A stretch of DNA of 64,000 nt from NCBI RefSeq assembly GCF_026409565.1, contig NZ_CP112881.1, positions 1,907,501-1,971,500 of the forward strand, in the 5' to 3' direction. The notes beneath the pieces are model-generated. The model saw only the letters and a list, made by a program, of their open reading frames with translations. It ran no database searches and was not told where the DNA came from. How positions within the stretch are numbered: the first letter of the stretch is position 1; each line of letters begins with the position of its first letter. The position numbers were made by a program, and so were the translations under genes. This stretch comes from Sneathiella aquimaris. GTDB lineage: Bacteria > Pseudomonadota > Alphaproteobacteria > Sneathiellales > Sneathiellaceae. Shown here in pieces: positions 52,588-62,942 of this stretch.

Positions 52588-53874
52588 TTAAAAGAGTTCG
52601 ATGTTGTCATCGTCATCGTCATCGCCATCGTCGCCAACGTCGCCATGACCGCTGTTGCTCGATTTTTGGTCGTTGCCGGTTTGGTCAAAAAGTCCATCAG
52701 TGTGGCCCCCTTCGGTCGGTTCTGGTGTTTGCGTTCCATGGACTGCGACATGGAACCGATCCCTCATTTCAGCCAATTTGACGGCCGCTACAATCTCGTT
52801 GATCCATTCCTGTTCGCTCAAGTCTGTTTCAAGCGGACCAGCATGCTGTGCCGTTAGTTCTTCGCAGGATTGCAGCGTTTGCATCGAAATTTGAGCAATG
52901 GAACACAGATTTTCCAGATGCTGGGTCGCGCGATCCTGGAATTGGAGCTGCGTGATAACGCCTGCTATATCCTGTGATATATCCTTTGATATTTCTTCAG
53001 ACGATTTCAGGGCATCGGTATAATTATTGTTTTGCAGGACAATGCAATCCATCAGGTCCTTGATGGTGTCCTTGACCAATATGTTTTCCGATAGATCAAT
53101 ATTGGTAACTTCCTTAATTTGGGTATGTCCATCTCGAACGCCCGTCGCGACTTTAGAGACTTCCTGGCGCATGGTTGCCGCGAGTGAGTTAACGGATTTC
53201 GCCAGATCCTGAACTTCATGAGCAACAACCGCAAACCCTTTTCCAGCGTCGCCTGCACGGGCCGCTTCAATGCGGGCATTCAGGGCCAATAGATTTGTCT
53301 GTTTGTTAATGCCTTCAATGCCATCAATAAGCTTTTCAACCCGGACAACATCCTCTGCGACATCATCAAGCGCGTAAACAACCTTTACCCCATGTTTTGA
53401 TGTCTCGACGATTTTGTTGACCATTTCGGAAAGGTGTTTGTCGATATTTGCCACCACTTCCGAAAGGTCAATTGGCTTACCCCGATATTCAACATGTTTC
53501 GCCGCGCCCGCGAGATCACTTACCTTGCGGCCCTGTTCGCTGGTATGAAGCGCGAGGTCGCGAAAGGTTGAGGAAATTTTTGAAATGTTTGTTTCAACAA
53601 GGTCCGAAATGCCAGTCATTTCGTCCATCATAAAATACAGGATTTTTCGCTGCCCCTGAGAAAGAGACGCCCATTTATTTAAAAGTGCGGCTGGCTCATA
53701 GGATGGCTCTTCCGTGGGCAAACTAATTTCATCAGGTTCGTTCATGAGCATCGGTGTTTCATCTGCTGTCGTAATTGGCTCAGAGAGATCGGCAGTAATT
53801 GTGTTGTCTTCCGGTTCCGTATTCATGCTGTGTGCATTCATAAGTTTGTCCTGGCTATGCATGTACGCCGCCAT
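52588..53874 (-). CDS. Soluble methyl-accepting chemotaxis-type protein with acidic tail
   Basis: 428 residues, no membrane segment. AAGGAG lies seven bases before the ATG. The signalling hairpin reads [32 protein letters not shown], with the usual Glu/Gln-flanked tip. N-terminal Glu/Pro-rich lead of about 60 residues. The C-terminus runs into an Asp-rich string (VGDDGDDDDDDNIELF) coded by a trinucleotide-like repeat at 52607-52645. No CheR-docking Trp pentapeptide. It sits between cheB and the partner-switch genes, so it may link the two halves. Confidence 0.88.
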   Translation of the reverse strand: MAAYMHSQDKLMNAHSMNTEPEDNTITADLSEPITTADETPMLMNEPDEISLPTEEPSYEPAALLNKWASLSQGQRKILYFMMDEMTGISDLVETNISKISSTFRDLALHTSEQGRKVSDLAGAAKHVEYRGKPIDLSEVVANIDKHLSEMVNKIVETSKHGVKVVYALDDVAEDVVRVEKLIDGIEGINKQTNLLALNARIEAARAGDAGKGFAVVAHEVQDLAKSVNSLAATMRQEVSKVATGVRDGHTQIKEVTNIDLSENILVKDTIKDLMDCIVLQNNNYTDALKSSEEISKDISQDIAGVITQLQFQDRATQHLENLCSIAQISMQTLQSCEELTAQHAGPLETDLSEQEWINEIVAAVKLAEMRDRFHVAVHGTQTPEPTEGGHTDGLFDQTGNDQKSSNSGHGDVGDDGDDDDDDNIELF

Positions 53875-53916
53875 AGTTTTCTCCTTTTGTGCAAAGCACA
53901 GACAAGATGATGGTGA

Positions 53917-54981
53917 TCATATTCGGATTGCCTTTGTGTCGTAGCCTTCGAGGCAGTTGAAAATTTCAGAGGCAATTTTACTGAGGGGATACTGTGTTTC
54001 GACGGCACCGCATTCAAACGCGACTTTCGGCATGCCATACACGATACTGGAGGCCTCATCCTGTCCAATGGTGTGGGCACCTGACTTTCTTAAGTTCAAA
54101 AGACCGGACGCGCCATCTCGTCCCATTCCGGTTAGGATGACACCGACCGCGTTGGCGCCCGCCGTTTTCGCTCCGGAATTAAACAGGGTATCCACAGAAG
54201 GTTTGTGTCCGCTAACCAACGGGCCATCATGCAATCGGCAGATATAGTTCGCCCCTGATCGTGCCAGCTCCATATGTTTGCCGCCGGGCGCAATATATAC
54301 ATGACCGGGCAGAACACGTTGCCCGGCGCTCGCTTCGCAGACAGTCACTTTTGAAACCTGATTGAGGCGCTGTGCAAATGACGTTGTAAAGGTCGCAGGC
54401 ATATGTTGGGTCACCATCACAGCCGGACTGTTGGGCGGAAGGACGGTGATAATTTCCTTGAGCGCTTCAACACCTCCCGTCGAGGCACCGATTAAAATGA
54501 TCTGTTCTGTTGATTTGTAACGGCTGTAGGTAAGGGGGGACTTGGAAACAGGTGACTTGGTTTTGGAGAATATCCGGGCACGAGAGGCCGTTTTTACTTT
54601 CGTGATGATTTCCGCTGTCTTTTTCTCCAGCCCATGTTGCAGGTCACTGGTGGGTTTCGCGACATAATCAACTGCGCCTAATTCAAGCGCTTGTAAAGCC
54701 ACGTCCGCGCCTTCCTGAGTGAGGGAGGAAATCATGACTACGGGCATGGGGCGCAAGGTGATTATTTTTTCCAGAAAGGCCAGTCCATCCATTTTCGGCA
54801 TTTCAATATCGAGGGTTAGAACATCAGGGTTCAATCGCTTGATCATCTCGCGGGCTGTAATCGGATCTGGGGCTGTACCCAAAACAGTTATATTCGGATC
54901 AGACTCCAGCATTTTTGTAAGCATCTGACGGATTAACGCAGAGTCATCTACAATAAGAACTGTTATTTTTTTTTGGCTCAT
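53917..54981 (-). CDS. cheB: Chemotaxis methylesterase/deamidase CheB
   Basis: 354 residues. Receiver at 1-125 with VDDSALIRQML and phosphoacceptor Asp58 in LTLDIEMPKMDGLAF. A linker of about 40 residues leads to the methylesterase domain with the catalytic triad: Ser in LIGASTGGVEALKEI, His in VTQHMPATFTTSFA and Asp in ILTGMGRDGASGLL. It removes methyl groups from MCPs. It lies nine bases after cheD in the order cheR-cheD-cheB. Confidence 0.95.
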   Translation of the reverse strand: MSQKKITVLIVDDSALIRQMLTKMLESDPNITVLGTAPDPITAREMIKRLNPDVLTLDIEMPKMDGLAFLEKIITLRPMPVVMISSLTQEGADVALQALELGAVDYVAKPTSDLQHGLEKKTAEIITKVKTASRARIFSKTKSPVSKSPLTYSRYKSTEQIILIGASTGGVEALKEIITVLPPNSPAVMVTQHMPATFTTSFAQRLNQVSKVTVCEASAGQRVLPGHVYIAPGGKHMELARSGANYICRLHDGPLVSGHKPSVDTLFNSGAKTAGANAVGVILTGMGRDGASGLLNLRKSGAHTIGQDEASSIVYGMPKVAFECGAVETQYPLSKIASEIFNCLEGYDTKAIRI

Positions 54982-54990
54982 TGGATATTC

Positions 54991-55638
54991 CTAAAACAGA
55001 TCAACTTCACCACCGGCATCGATGGCATCAGGCAGACGTACACGATATTCGTTTTCTTCTTTGAGATAGACGGCATCATCTGAACGTTTGAGAAGCAGGC
55101 GGTCGACCTTACCGGTTTCCGGAAAATAGTGGATGCGCCGAGCATGAGGACCACCAAGGTCATGAGCCAATGGTGCCAAGCCTTCAAATTTCAAGTAATT
55201 AAGGGCGAACTGACCGTTATTGTCGCCCACCTTCACAATCCCCGGAGTGACGTTGCCACCACCAAAAAGTTTGATTTCCAGTCTCTCTTTCGGGCAACCG
55301 GTTTTGAGGATGGCGTTGATCAATGTTTCCATTGCGAAGTTTCCATATCGCATTGTGGCACTTACTGCTCCCCAGTTTCCGGTACTGCTTTCTGGCAACA
55401 TAAAATGGTTCATTCCGCCAATACCGGTCTCAGGATCCCGGATGCAGGCTGCAACGCACGATCCCAGAATGGTTACAATCATTTCATTTCGGTGCGTACT
55501 GACATAGTGATCGCCCGGTAAAACCCGAACAACGTTCTTGTCATGCTTTGGATCGTAATAGCTGCGCCGACCGCTTTGCATCGCGGTTAGGATTTTTTCT
55601 GGCTGCCTACGATCAGCCTGCTTTATGGGGGAGGGCAT
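54991..55638 (-). CDS. cheD: Chemoreceptor glutamine deamidase CheD
   Basis: 215 residues. Catalytic Cys in TILGSCVAACIRD, His in GIGGMNHFMLPE and Thr region in KLFGGGNVTPGIVKVGDNN. The N-terminal 45 residues and the C-terminal acidic tail (DAIDAGGEVDLF) go beyond the core. It lies four bases after cheR and nine before cheB. Its presence together with CheB and CheR indicates a full adaptation system. Confidence 0.94.
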   Translation of the reverse strand: MPSPIKQADRRQPEKILTAMQSGRRSYYDPKHDKNVVRVLPGDHYVSTHRNEMIVTILGSCVAACIRDPETGIGGMNHFMLPESSTGNWGAVSATMRYGNFAMETLINAILKTGCPKERLEIKLFGGGNVTPGIVKVGDNNGQFALNYLKFEGLAPLAHDLGGPHARRIHYFPETGKVDRLLLKRSDDAVYLKEENEYRVRLPDAIDAGGEVDLF

Positions 55639-55642
55639 GTTT

Positions 55643-56506
55643 TTACTCCTCCTTCTGGTAGGCGGTTCGACCGATAAGGGTCAATCCTTTGATCTTGGTT
55701 TGCAGGGATTCAGAGTGACCGAGAAATAACATACCGCCCGGGCGTAACAGATCAGTATAGCGCTTGACCAACATGTGTTTTGTTTCTGCGTCAAAATAGA
55801 TAAGAACATTTCGGCAAAATATAGCGTCATATTTCTGTTTCATCGGCCACGGGTGCAATAGATTGAGTTGCTTGAAATGAACCAATGCTTTTGTGCGGTC
55901 CCGTATGTATATTTTGTCGCCTTTTTTTGTCGTGTTGTCGTTGAATACACGGCGGTATTCTGACGGAATGTCTTTGATTGCATTCACGGAATATTGACCC
56001 GCTTTTCCGGTATCCAGCATATTTGTATCTAGATCTGTCGCCAGGATTTTAACATCCCACTGGGCTAGGGACGGAAACCGGGTCAGAACAGTCGAGGCAA
56101 TAGAATAGGGCTCTTCGCCCGACGAACAGCCAGCAGACCAGAAAAATACTTTTTTGTCGCCGGACCGTCTGGCGGTGTCTGATTGAATGCGACCGATATG
56201 GTCCGTTAGAAAATCAAAATGGTGGCTTTCACGGTAAAATTTAGTCAGGTTTGTGGTAATAGCGTTGACCAGAAAACCTGTTTCCTGGTTTGCATTTTGG
56301 CTATCCAGCAGGGCGCAGTATTGGGCAAATGACTGCATGCCCAACTTTCTCAGACGACGCGCCAATCGGCCGTAAACCATTTCTTTCTTATGATCACCCA
56401 GTACAATACCCGTAAGTTCCCTTACAATACCGGTCAGTCTTTTAAACTCGGTATCAGTAAAAGCAAACTCACTCTCACTGGATGTAGTCTGGCCGTTTGG
56501 GTTCAT
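55643..56506 (-). CDS. cheR: Chemotaxis methyltransferase CheR
   Basis: 287 residues. N-terminal helical CheR-N (KRLTGIVRELTGIVLGDHKK, YGRLARRLRKLGMQSF), then the SAM-binding domain with FFWSAGCSSGEEPYSIA, KILATDLDTNML, IFCRNVLIYFDAET and GGMLFLGHSESL. It methylates MCP glutamates. A perfect hairpin stands between the upstream mcp and this gene. The partner MCP ends in a DWSEF pentapeptide of the CheR-docking type. Confidence 0.95.
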   Translation of the reverse strand: MNPNGQTTSSESEFAFTDTEFKRLTGIVRELTGIVLGDHKKEMVYGRLARRLRKLGMQSFAQYCALLDSQNANQETGFLVNAITTNLTKFYRESHHFDFLTDHIGRIQSDTARRSGDKKVFFWSAGCSSGEEPYSIASTVLTRFPSLAQWDVKILATDLDTNMLDTGKAGQYSVNAIKDIPSEYRRVFNDNTTKKGDKIYIRDRTKALVHFKQLNLLHPWPMKQKYDAIFCRNVLIYFDAETKHMLVKRYTDLLRPGGMLFLGHSESLQTKIKGLTLIGRTAYQKEE

Positions 56507-56523
56507 TTTTTTCTTTCCGGATA

Positions 56524-56550
56524 CCCCTCCTGTCAGCGTTACAGGAGGGG
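56524..56550. repeat. Perfect intercistronic hairpin between mcp and cheR
   Basis: Arms CCCCTCCTGT (56524-56533) and ACAGGAGGGG (56541-56550) form a ten-base-pair stem around a seven-base loop. It fills the 57-base gap between the mcp stop and the cheR start. No T-run follows on the minus strand, so it looks like an mRNA-stabilising or partial attenuation element that lowers expression of cheR onward, rather than a full terminator. Confidence 0.75.
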
Positions 56551-56563
56551 ATTAAAGGTGGAC

Positions 56564-59500
56564 TTAAAACTCGCTCCAGTCCTCGGCGGCTGATGAGCCG
56601 TTTGCACCAGCGGATTTCGCCATCGGCATAGACGAGGGCGTTGGTGCGGACTGATACGCCGGGGCCGGGGCGTCAGCGCGGGCCTGGACTTTTTTCCGTT
56701 TTGGACGCGCACCTTGCGTTTTTTCAAGCTGGAAGAAAGAAACCCTGTCGCGCATCCCTTCGGACTGTTCCTGCAAGGTGCGGGACGCTGCGGCATTTTG
56801 CTCAACCAATGCAGAGTTTTGCTGTGTCATCTCGTCCATTTGAGAAACAGAGCGATTAATCTCTTCAATGCTTGTTGATTGTTCATTGCTGGCTGCCGCA
56901 ATTTCAGAGACAATATCGCTTAGGCGGCGAATTGAATCGACGATTTCAGTCAGGGATTCACCTGCGTTTCCGACAAGTTGGACACCGTCTTTTACTTGCG
57001 ATCCACTGTCATTGATTAGGCCTTTGATATCTTTCGCGGCCTGGGACGAGCGTTGGGCGAGGGTGCCGACTTCAGCAGCAACCACAGCAAAGCCTTTACC
57101 AGCGTCTCCGGCACGGGCCGCTTCCACCGCAGCGTTTAACGCCAGCAGGTTTGTCTGGAAGGCAATTTCATCAATAACACCAATGATGTCAGAGATTTTT
57201 TGTGACGAGTCTTCAATGCGTGACATGGCATCAACTACTTCGCCGACAACTTCACCACCTTTTGTCGCAACATCACGCGCCGAAATCGAAAGCTGGTTTG
57301 CCTGTTGGGCGTTTTCAGCATTCTGTTTAACAGTAGAGGCCATTTCTTCCATGGCTGCGGCTGTTTCTTCAAGGTTAGAGGCTTGCTGTTCCGTTCTTTG
57401 GGACAGGTCCATTGTGCCGGTGTTGATCTCTTGTGCGGCGCTTGCCACCTCAGAGGATGCGGCCGTAATATCGCTGACGATCTCTGAAAGTTGATCCGCT
57501 GTATTATTGGCATTCGTTTTCAGGGCATCGAACAAGCCAGCATATTCTTTTTCAATGCGCCGGGTCAGATTGCCGTCTGAAAGAGCAGAGAGCGACTGTC
57601 CCACATCTTCCATCGCGTCAGATACTGTGTTTGACAGAGAATTGATGGCTTCGGATAATTTAAGCATAAAGCCTTCTTTACCCTCCAGCTCGAGTTTGGT
57701 TGAGAAATCGCCACTGACAGCGGCCGTAACAACTTTGTCGATCTCAACTTCGATGCTCCGTTCAGCCGTAATATCGGCCCATTCAACAACAGTCCCAATG
57801 CGTTCACCATCGTCATTCGTAACCGGACTTGCGATCAGATTATAATGGCGCCCCCCAATTTCGATATCCGTATTAAAGGCACTTGTTAACCGATCGAGCA
57901 TGCCCCGTTGGTGGGCCGGGTTTTTGTGGAAAATATCAATATTTGCACCGACAATTTTTCGAGCATCGAATTGAGGCAGATCTTTTTTCATATCTGCATC
58001 GTTGCGGGTAAGCATCTCGTCCATAGTTGTGTTGATATAGACGATATTATAATCCGCATCGGCGACCATCATATTGGTCGTGCAATTGTTCAGCGCAGAT
58101 TTGATGCGAGAATTTTCATTCGCAACACGTTGCTCGTCACGTTCTCTTGCAAGTTTTTCGGTAACATCAGCCCACTCAACAACCGTACCAATACGGTGAC
58201 CGGCGTCGTCGATGATAGGGGATACGACCAGATCAAAATCCAGTCCACCAACCTGAAGAGAGGCTTCCATAGTGTTGCGAAGCCCGTCCAGCATCTGGCG
58301 TTGATGAGCCGGATTTTTATGAAAGGTATCAATATTGGTTCCGATGATGCCTGCGGCATTAAATTTTGGTAGATCCTTTCGGAGGTCGCTTTCATTGCTG
58401 TGAAGCATATCAATCATGGTTTGGTTGACGTAAACAATGTTGTAGTCGGTATCAGCGACCATTACATTGGTCCGACAACTGTCGAGTGCTGTTTTGGTTC
58501 TAAGATTTTCTTCCGACTGTGCCACAATCATTTCAAGTGAACGACTGACGGCGGCGATCTCGTCTTCCTTCTGGGGATCGGGGAGGACCGCCCTTTTGCC
58601 TTGAGCAATATTACTAACGCCTTCTACAAGCTGTTTTAAAGGCCCCGCAATGGCGCGAGACGTAAAGAATGCGATCGCGGTAGAGCAGATGATTCCGATG
58701 GCCAATAGCGACCAAAGAAGGGTTACCAAAGAGTCGGATTGATTGGTTACCGTGGTCATGTTGGTTTCCAGGGTTGCCCGTTCTCCAGACACTAAACCTG
58801 CTGACTGAGTTCCATCGGCCTGTTTATGGCCCCTTAGAATTGTCAGGAGAGATTCTGCTTTTGGGGTTGCATCTGTTTCCAGATAATGGGCGGCAAGGTC
58901 CCATTTATTAGACTGACGAATTGCAACAATCTTAGATGAAAAACTGTTGAATTTATTTATGAAATCAATGTTCTGGTCGAGAATGCGAGCCTGTCCCCGG
59001 TTGACCAGATTGCGATTTTCCTCCAAACGTTGAAGCTGAACTGCGAGGGTTTCAGCCGCTTTATTAAAAGCGCTCAATGCAACAGTGCTTCCGTTCAACA
59101 GATAGGAGTTAAGCAGGCTGCCACTTTTTAGAAGTGTGGCTTCTACATTGACAATATCAACGAGCATCGTGCGGTTATCCTGAAGCGTATTTTCCGGATT
59201 CAGGTTTTTGGCCAACGTCGCCAGCATCGCTGCCATTTGGTCAATGAGCGGTAGCATCGTCGTGTTGAATTCCGTTACATCCGGACGCTGATCGGCACTG
59301 TGAGCAATATCCTCAACGCGTTTCTGGGCTGTCTTGAAATCTGCTAGAGTTGCCATAAAGCGCTGCCATTCAGCCTGCTTCTCGGCTGGCCACTTCGATG
59401 ACAGGGCTGTGAGCGCCGAAACGCTTTTGTCCATGGCTTGCATCGTGGCCTGTCGGTCGTTTTTATAAGCCGGGTTGCCAGATGCCATCCATCCATGCAG

Positions 59501-59764
59501 GTCAGCCTGTGTCCGAACAATTTCTCTTTCGATATCAGCAGCCGTAAAAGCAATAGGGACTGTGACCTCTTTTGCAAGATGGATTGTGTCTTGCTGTTTT
59601 CTGGCATCCAGAACCGTTATACCGACGGCAATCGCTAAAACCGCGGTGACCACAGTAAAGCCTGCAATCAGTTTTGATTTAATGGTCAAATTGGGAATAA
59701 AAGATTTTTTCTTGGTAGCTTCGTTGAGGTCTGACCCGCCAGAAGTTGTTATTGTATTCGTCAT
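56564..59764 (-). CDS. Membrane methyl-accepting chemotaxis protein with tandem PAS domains
   Basis: 1066 residues from the ATG at 59764 (AAGGA nine bases upstream); the frame is open further upstream without support. TM1 near 30-50 ([20 protein letters not shown]), a long helical periplasmic sensor, TM2 near 360 ([20 protein letters not shown]), HAMP, two near-identical PAS domains of about 115 residues ([20 protein letters not shown] and [20 protein letters not shown]), a second HAMP-like part and the MCP signalling hairpin ([20 protein letters not shown]). C-terminal EDWSEF is an xWxxF docking site for CheR/CheB. Confidence 0.92.
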   Translation of the reverse strand: MTNTITTSGGSDLNEATKKKSFIPNLTIKSKLIAGFTVVTAVLAIAVGITVLDARKQQDTIHLAKEVTVPIAFTAADIEREIVRTQADLHGWMASGNPAYKNDRQATMQAMDKSVSALTALSSKWPAEKQAEWQRFMATLADFKTAQKRVEDIAHSADQRPDVTEFNTTMLPLIDQMAAMLATLAKNLNPENTLQDNRTMLVDIVNVEATLLKSGSLLNSYLLNGSTVALSAFNKAAETLAVQLQRLEENRNLVNRGQARILDQNIDFINKFNSFSSKIVAIRQSNKWDLAAHYLETDATPKAESLLTILRGHKQADGTQSAGLVSGERATLETNMTTVTNQSDSLVTLLWSLLAIGIICSTAIAFFTSRAIAGPLKQLVEGVSNIAQGKRAVLPDPQKEDEIAAVSRSLEMIVAQSEENLRTKTALDSCRTNVMVADTDYNIVYVNQTMIDMLHSNESDLRKDLPKFNAAGIIGTNIDTFHKNPAHQRQMLDGLRNTMEASLQVGGLDFDLVVSPIIDDAGHRIGTVVEWADVTEKLARERDEQRVANENSRIKSALNNCTTNMMVADADYNIVYINTTMDEMLTRNDADMKKDLPQFDARKIVGANIDIFHKNPAHQRGMLDRLTSAFNTDIEIGGRHYNLIASPVTNDDGERIGTVVEWADITAERSIEVEIDKVVTAAVSGDFSTKLELEGKEGFMLKLSEAINSLSNTVSDAMEDVGQSLSALSDGNLTRRIEKEYAGLFDALKTNANNTADQLSEIVSDITAASSEVASAAQEINTGTMDLSQRTEQQASNLEETAAAMEEMASTVKQNAENAQQANQLSISARDVATKGGEVVGEVVDAMSRIEDSSQKISDIIGVIDEIAFQTNLLALNAAVEAARAGDAGKGFAVVAAEVGTLAQRSSQAAKDIKGLINDSGSQVKDGVQLVGNAGESLTEIVDSIRRLSDIVSEIAAASNEQSTSIEEINRSVSQMDEMTQQNSALVEQNAAASRTLQEQSEGMRDRVSFFQLEKTQGARPKRKKVQARADAPAPAYQSAPTPSSMPMAKSAGANGSSAAEDWSEF

Positions 59765-59789
59765 GTTTTCTATCCTTATGCAAAGTCCA

Positions 59790-60347
59790 CTACGCTGACA
59801 GGTCTTCAGCAGTTTCGACTGTTTGTTCAATAATCTCGGATTTAAACAGGCTCGCTGTGTCCAGCAGGGCGACCATGCGCTCTTCTGCGGTAACGAGCCC
59901 GATGATATGTTCCCCTTCCTCGCGGTCATCGATATCCGGAACGGGCCTGATTTCACTGCTGTCCACTGTTAGTATGTCAGACACGCGATCAACCAGAATT
60001 CCGATAATCCGGTCTCCCACGGCAATAATCACCACGACATGAATGTTCGTGGCGTTTGTTTTGCCTTGGTTGAACCGAGATCGAAGATCAAAAATTGGTA
60101 CGATAATGCCACGCAGATTCAAAACACCGCGCATGTAGGAGGGTTGGTTCGGTAGAATAGTGACCTCCGTCCAGGCTTGAATTTCCCGCACCTGCATAAT
60201 GTCGACTGCATATTCCTCGCTGCCGATTGCAAAGGTGACGAATTGCTGGGTTCCGACCCTTTCATGGTTATTCTCACCAGCCTTATCACCCTCGACCGGG
60301 CGATTGATCATTTGGGCTTGCATTTGCTCGTTTTGCGCAGCTTCCAT
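59790..60347 (-). CDS. cheW: Chemotaxis coupling protein CheW
   Basis: 185 residues. A polar lead of about 30 residues precedes one CheW domain: [55 protein letters not shown]-type motif (here [15 protein letters not shown]) and [17 protein letters not shown]. It couples the MCPs to CheA. It lies four bases after cheA and 25 before the mcp. Confidence 0.95.
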   Translation of the reverse strand: MEAAQNEQMQAQMINRPVEGDKAGENNHERVGTQQFVTFAIGSEEYAVDIMQVREIQAWTEVTILPNQPSYMRGVLNLRGIIVPIFDLRSRFNQGKTNATNIHVVVIIAVGDRIIGILVDRVSDILTVDSSEIRPVPDIDDREEGEHIIGLVTAEERMVALLDTASLFKSEIIEQTVETAEDLSA

Positions 60348-60351
60348 GTGC

Positions 60352-62547
60352 TTATCCTATAGGTGAAGTTTGAAGGGGGGCGGCGTCTGACGGAAGAATT
60401 GACGTTTCATCCATCTCAAGAGGTGAAAAAGTCTCACTTGATCTTTCGATGTAACCCTCCTGATCGTAGGAACCATTTTTGATCATTTTTTGGGAGAGGC
60501 TGTAGAGGGCCTCTATATCAAGGATCGGAGCGACTTTTCCGTTGCCCAGAATTGTGGCCGCTGAAATTCCGGAAACCGGCTTGTAATTGGATTCAAGGCT
60601 TTTAATGACGACCTGCTGTTGACCAATAAGCTGATCTACCACAATGCCGATTGTGCCAAATTCTTCGCTTTCGACGAGAACAACCAGCGCTTTGGCCGGA
60701 TCCTGCGTTGCATTCTCAATTTTAAAAATATGGCTCAGCGGGCATAACGGAATATATTCTCCGCGAATACGCACAAGCGCCTGACCATTTGGCAGTTTTT
60801 TCAAGGCATCGCGTGGGGGGCGAAAACTTTCGACGATGTTTGGAATGGGGATGACATATTTTGAAAGTCCAACCTCTACAATCATGCCATCCATGACAGC
60901 AAGTGTTAGCGGCAACGTCATCGTAAAGCGCGAGCCTTTACCGGGCGCAGAATGAATAGACACACGACCGCCAAGCGCCTGAATATTGCGGCGAACCACA
61001 TCCATACCCACACCTCTACCAGACACGTCAGTCACTGTTTCCGCTGTGGAAAAACCTGGCGCAAAAATCATGTTATCGATTTCATCATCCGGTGGTGTCG
61101 CATTTTCGGCGATCAGACCCCGATCCCGGGCGCGTTTCAAAACAGCCTGACGGTTGATACCACGGCCATCATCTGAAATCGTGATCACGATCCGTCCACC
61201 TCTATGTTCGGCAGAAAGCGTTACAGATCCTTCTTCAGGTTTTCCTGCGGCCAACCGTTCTTCAGCGGTTTCCAGACCGTGATCGAGCGAATTTCGGATC
61301 ATATGGGTAATTGGGTCGCTGATTTCTTCGATAACAGTTTTATCGACCTCTGTGTTTTCGCCGATCGTTACCAGTTTTACTTTCTTGTTTAATTTCACGG
61401 AAAGTTCCCGAACCAGACGGGGCATTCTGGAAAATACCGATTTCACTGGCTGCATCCGGATCGCCATAACGCTTTCCTGTAATTCTCGGGTGTGAAGGGC
61501 CAGTTCCTCCAGACCACGCGACATATTTGGAAATTGGTCGCTGGGTAGTTCATTGGTTTGCTGGGATAACATGGACTGTGTAATGACCAACTCACCAACC
61601 ATATTCACCAAGCGGTCAATGCGGTCTAGGTCAACCCGTATTGATGTAACTTTTGACGCTGCCGGAGGACTGTTTGCCGGGTGTGGACTGTTTGGTTTTT
61701 CCGCGGATTTTTTGGCGTTGGATTGAGCATCATCAGGCACATTTTCTGACTGGTTTTCAGCGGGCGCAGGCTTGTTTGGATTATCCTCGAGAACGGAAAT
61801 GTTGAGCGTGCAATCTTCGGTGACAAACTCAAAAACCTCTTCGACATCTTCCAAAGAGGCGCTTGTTTCAAGGAGAAATTCCCATGAGATATAGGCTTCT
61901 TCAGCATCCATCTTTGTAATTAGGGGTAGGTTGTCCAGATTTGGTATGGCCTTTAGTGTACCCAAAGCTTTCATTTCGCGGACCAAAAGAAGAGGCTCAT
62001 TAGCATGCTTGAACAACTCTGACTTTGGGGCAAATGAAATTGAATAGGTTTGGGTGGTTGTATCCGCAGGACTCTCAGGATCTGCATTCGACGCATCGGA
62101 TGAAGGACTATCCTGTGTTTCAGACGAGGCCGTTGATTTGTTGTCGGTTTTCTCAGGGTCTTTTCCATGAACAGTGCTTGAAATCTCGTCGAGGATTTGT
62201 TTGCCAAAATCCGAAGAAAGCTCTTGCTCATGTTCAGCGGCTTCTATCATCGCGGACAGGATGTCGGACGCGCGAAAAAGGAGGTCGATCCCTTCGTTCG
62301 TGACAGCGATGCGCCCATCCCGCATTCGATCCAGAAGGGCTTCATATTCATGAGAGAATTCCGCTAGACTCGTAAATTTGAAAGCACCTGCCCCTGCTTT
62401 GATGGAATGGACCGCCCGGAAGATTGCATGCAATATTTCAGGATCGTCTGATCCAGAACTCAATGAGGAGAGTTGAATTTCAACATCTCCCAAGAGTTCT
62501 GCGCATTCGGCGAAATAGGTTATTTTGAATTGTGCAAAATCATCCAT
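60352..62547 (-). CDS. cheA: Chemotaxis histidine kinase CheA
   Basis: 731 residues. P1/HPt with His47 in AIFRAVHSIKAGAGAFKFTS; a Ser/Asp-rich linker; a P2-like domain at about 165-260 (SISFAPKSELFKHANEPLLL); P3 dimerisation with VNMVGELVITQSMLSQQ; P4 kinase with N box HMIRNSLDHGLETAEERLAA, G boxes SDDGRGINRQAV and GRGVGMDVVRRNI; and a CheW-like P5 ending near LGNGKVAPILDIEALY. All catalytic parts are intact. It should feed CheY, CheB and perhaps the receiver-PP2C protein. Confidence 0.95.
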   Translation of the reverse strand: MDDFAQFKITYFAECAELLGDVEIQLSSLSSGSDDPEILHAIFRAVHSIKAGAGAFKFTSLAEFSHEYEALLDRMRDGRIAVTNEGIDLLFRASDILSAMIEAAEHEQELSSDFGKQILDEISSTVHGKDPEKTDNKSTASSETQDSPSSDASNADPESPADTTTQTYSISFAPKSELFKHANEPLLLVREMKALGTLKAIPNLDNLPLITKMDAEEAYISWEFLLETSASLEDVEEVFEFVTEDCTLNISVLEDNPNKPAPAENQSENVPDDAQSNAKKSAEKPNSPHPANSPPAASKVTSIRVDLDRIDRLVNMVGELVITQSMLSQQTNELPSDQFPNMSRGLEELALHTRELQESVMAIRMQPVKSVFSRMPRLVRELSVKLNKKVKLVTIGENTEVDKTVIEEISDPITHMIRNSLDHGLETAEERLAAGKPEEGSVTLSAEHRGGRIVITISDDGRGINRQAVLKRARDRGLIAENATPPDDEIDNMIFAPGFSTAETVTDVSGRGVGMDVVRRNIQALGGRVSIHSAPGKGSRFTMTLPLTLAVMDGMIVEVGLSKYVIPIPNIVESFRPPRDALKKLPNGQALVRIRGEYIPLCPLSHIFKIENATQDPAKALVVLVESEEFGTIGIVVDQLIGQQQVVIKSLESNYKPVSGISAATILGNGKVAPILDIEALYSLSQKMIKNGSYDQEGYIERSSETFSPLEMDETSILPSDAAPLQTSPIG

Positions 62548-62576
62548 GGTCCATATGTCCGATCAAGAGTTTTGGT

Positions 62577-62942
62577 TTAACTGCAAACTTTTTGAACGAC
62601 TTTCAGGAGCTTCTCTGGTTCAAACGGTTTGACGATCCAACCGGTTGCTCCGGCGGCGCGACCTTCATCTTTTTTAGAGCTGTCGCTTTCAGTCGTAAGA
62701 ACGAGAATAGGGGTAGAACTATGGACCGGGTTTTGACGAAGTGCTTTGACCAGACCGATCCCATCCATGTTTGGCATGTTGATGTCGGTGATAACCAAAT
62801 CGACAGCGTTGTTTCCGATCGCATCCAGAGCGAGCAATCCGTCTTCCGCTTCAACCACGTCGTAACCGGCGCCCTTGAGGGTAAAGCTGACCATGTCTCG
62901 CATCGTTTTTGAGTCATCGACGGCAAGGATCTTTTTTGACAT
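62577..62942 (-). CDS. cheY: Response regulator CheY
   Basis: 121 residues, single receiver domain. Acidic pair ILAVDDSKTMR, phosphoacceptor Asp53 in LVITDINMPNMDGIGL, Thr in ILVLTTESDS and Lys in GWIVKPFEPEKL. All key residues are present. The start overlaps the STAS gene stop by one base (TAATG). It lies 29 bases before cheA. Confidence 0.95.
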   Translation of the reverse strand: MSKKILAVDDSKTMRDMVSFTLKGAGYDVVEAEDGLLALDAIGNNAVDLVITDINMPNMDGIGLVKALRQNPVHSSTPILVLTTESDSSKKDEGRAAGATGWIVKPFEPEKLLKVVQKVCS

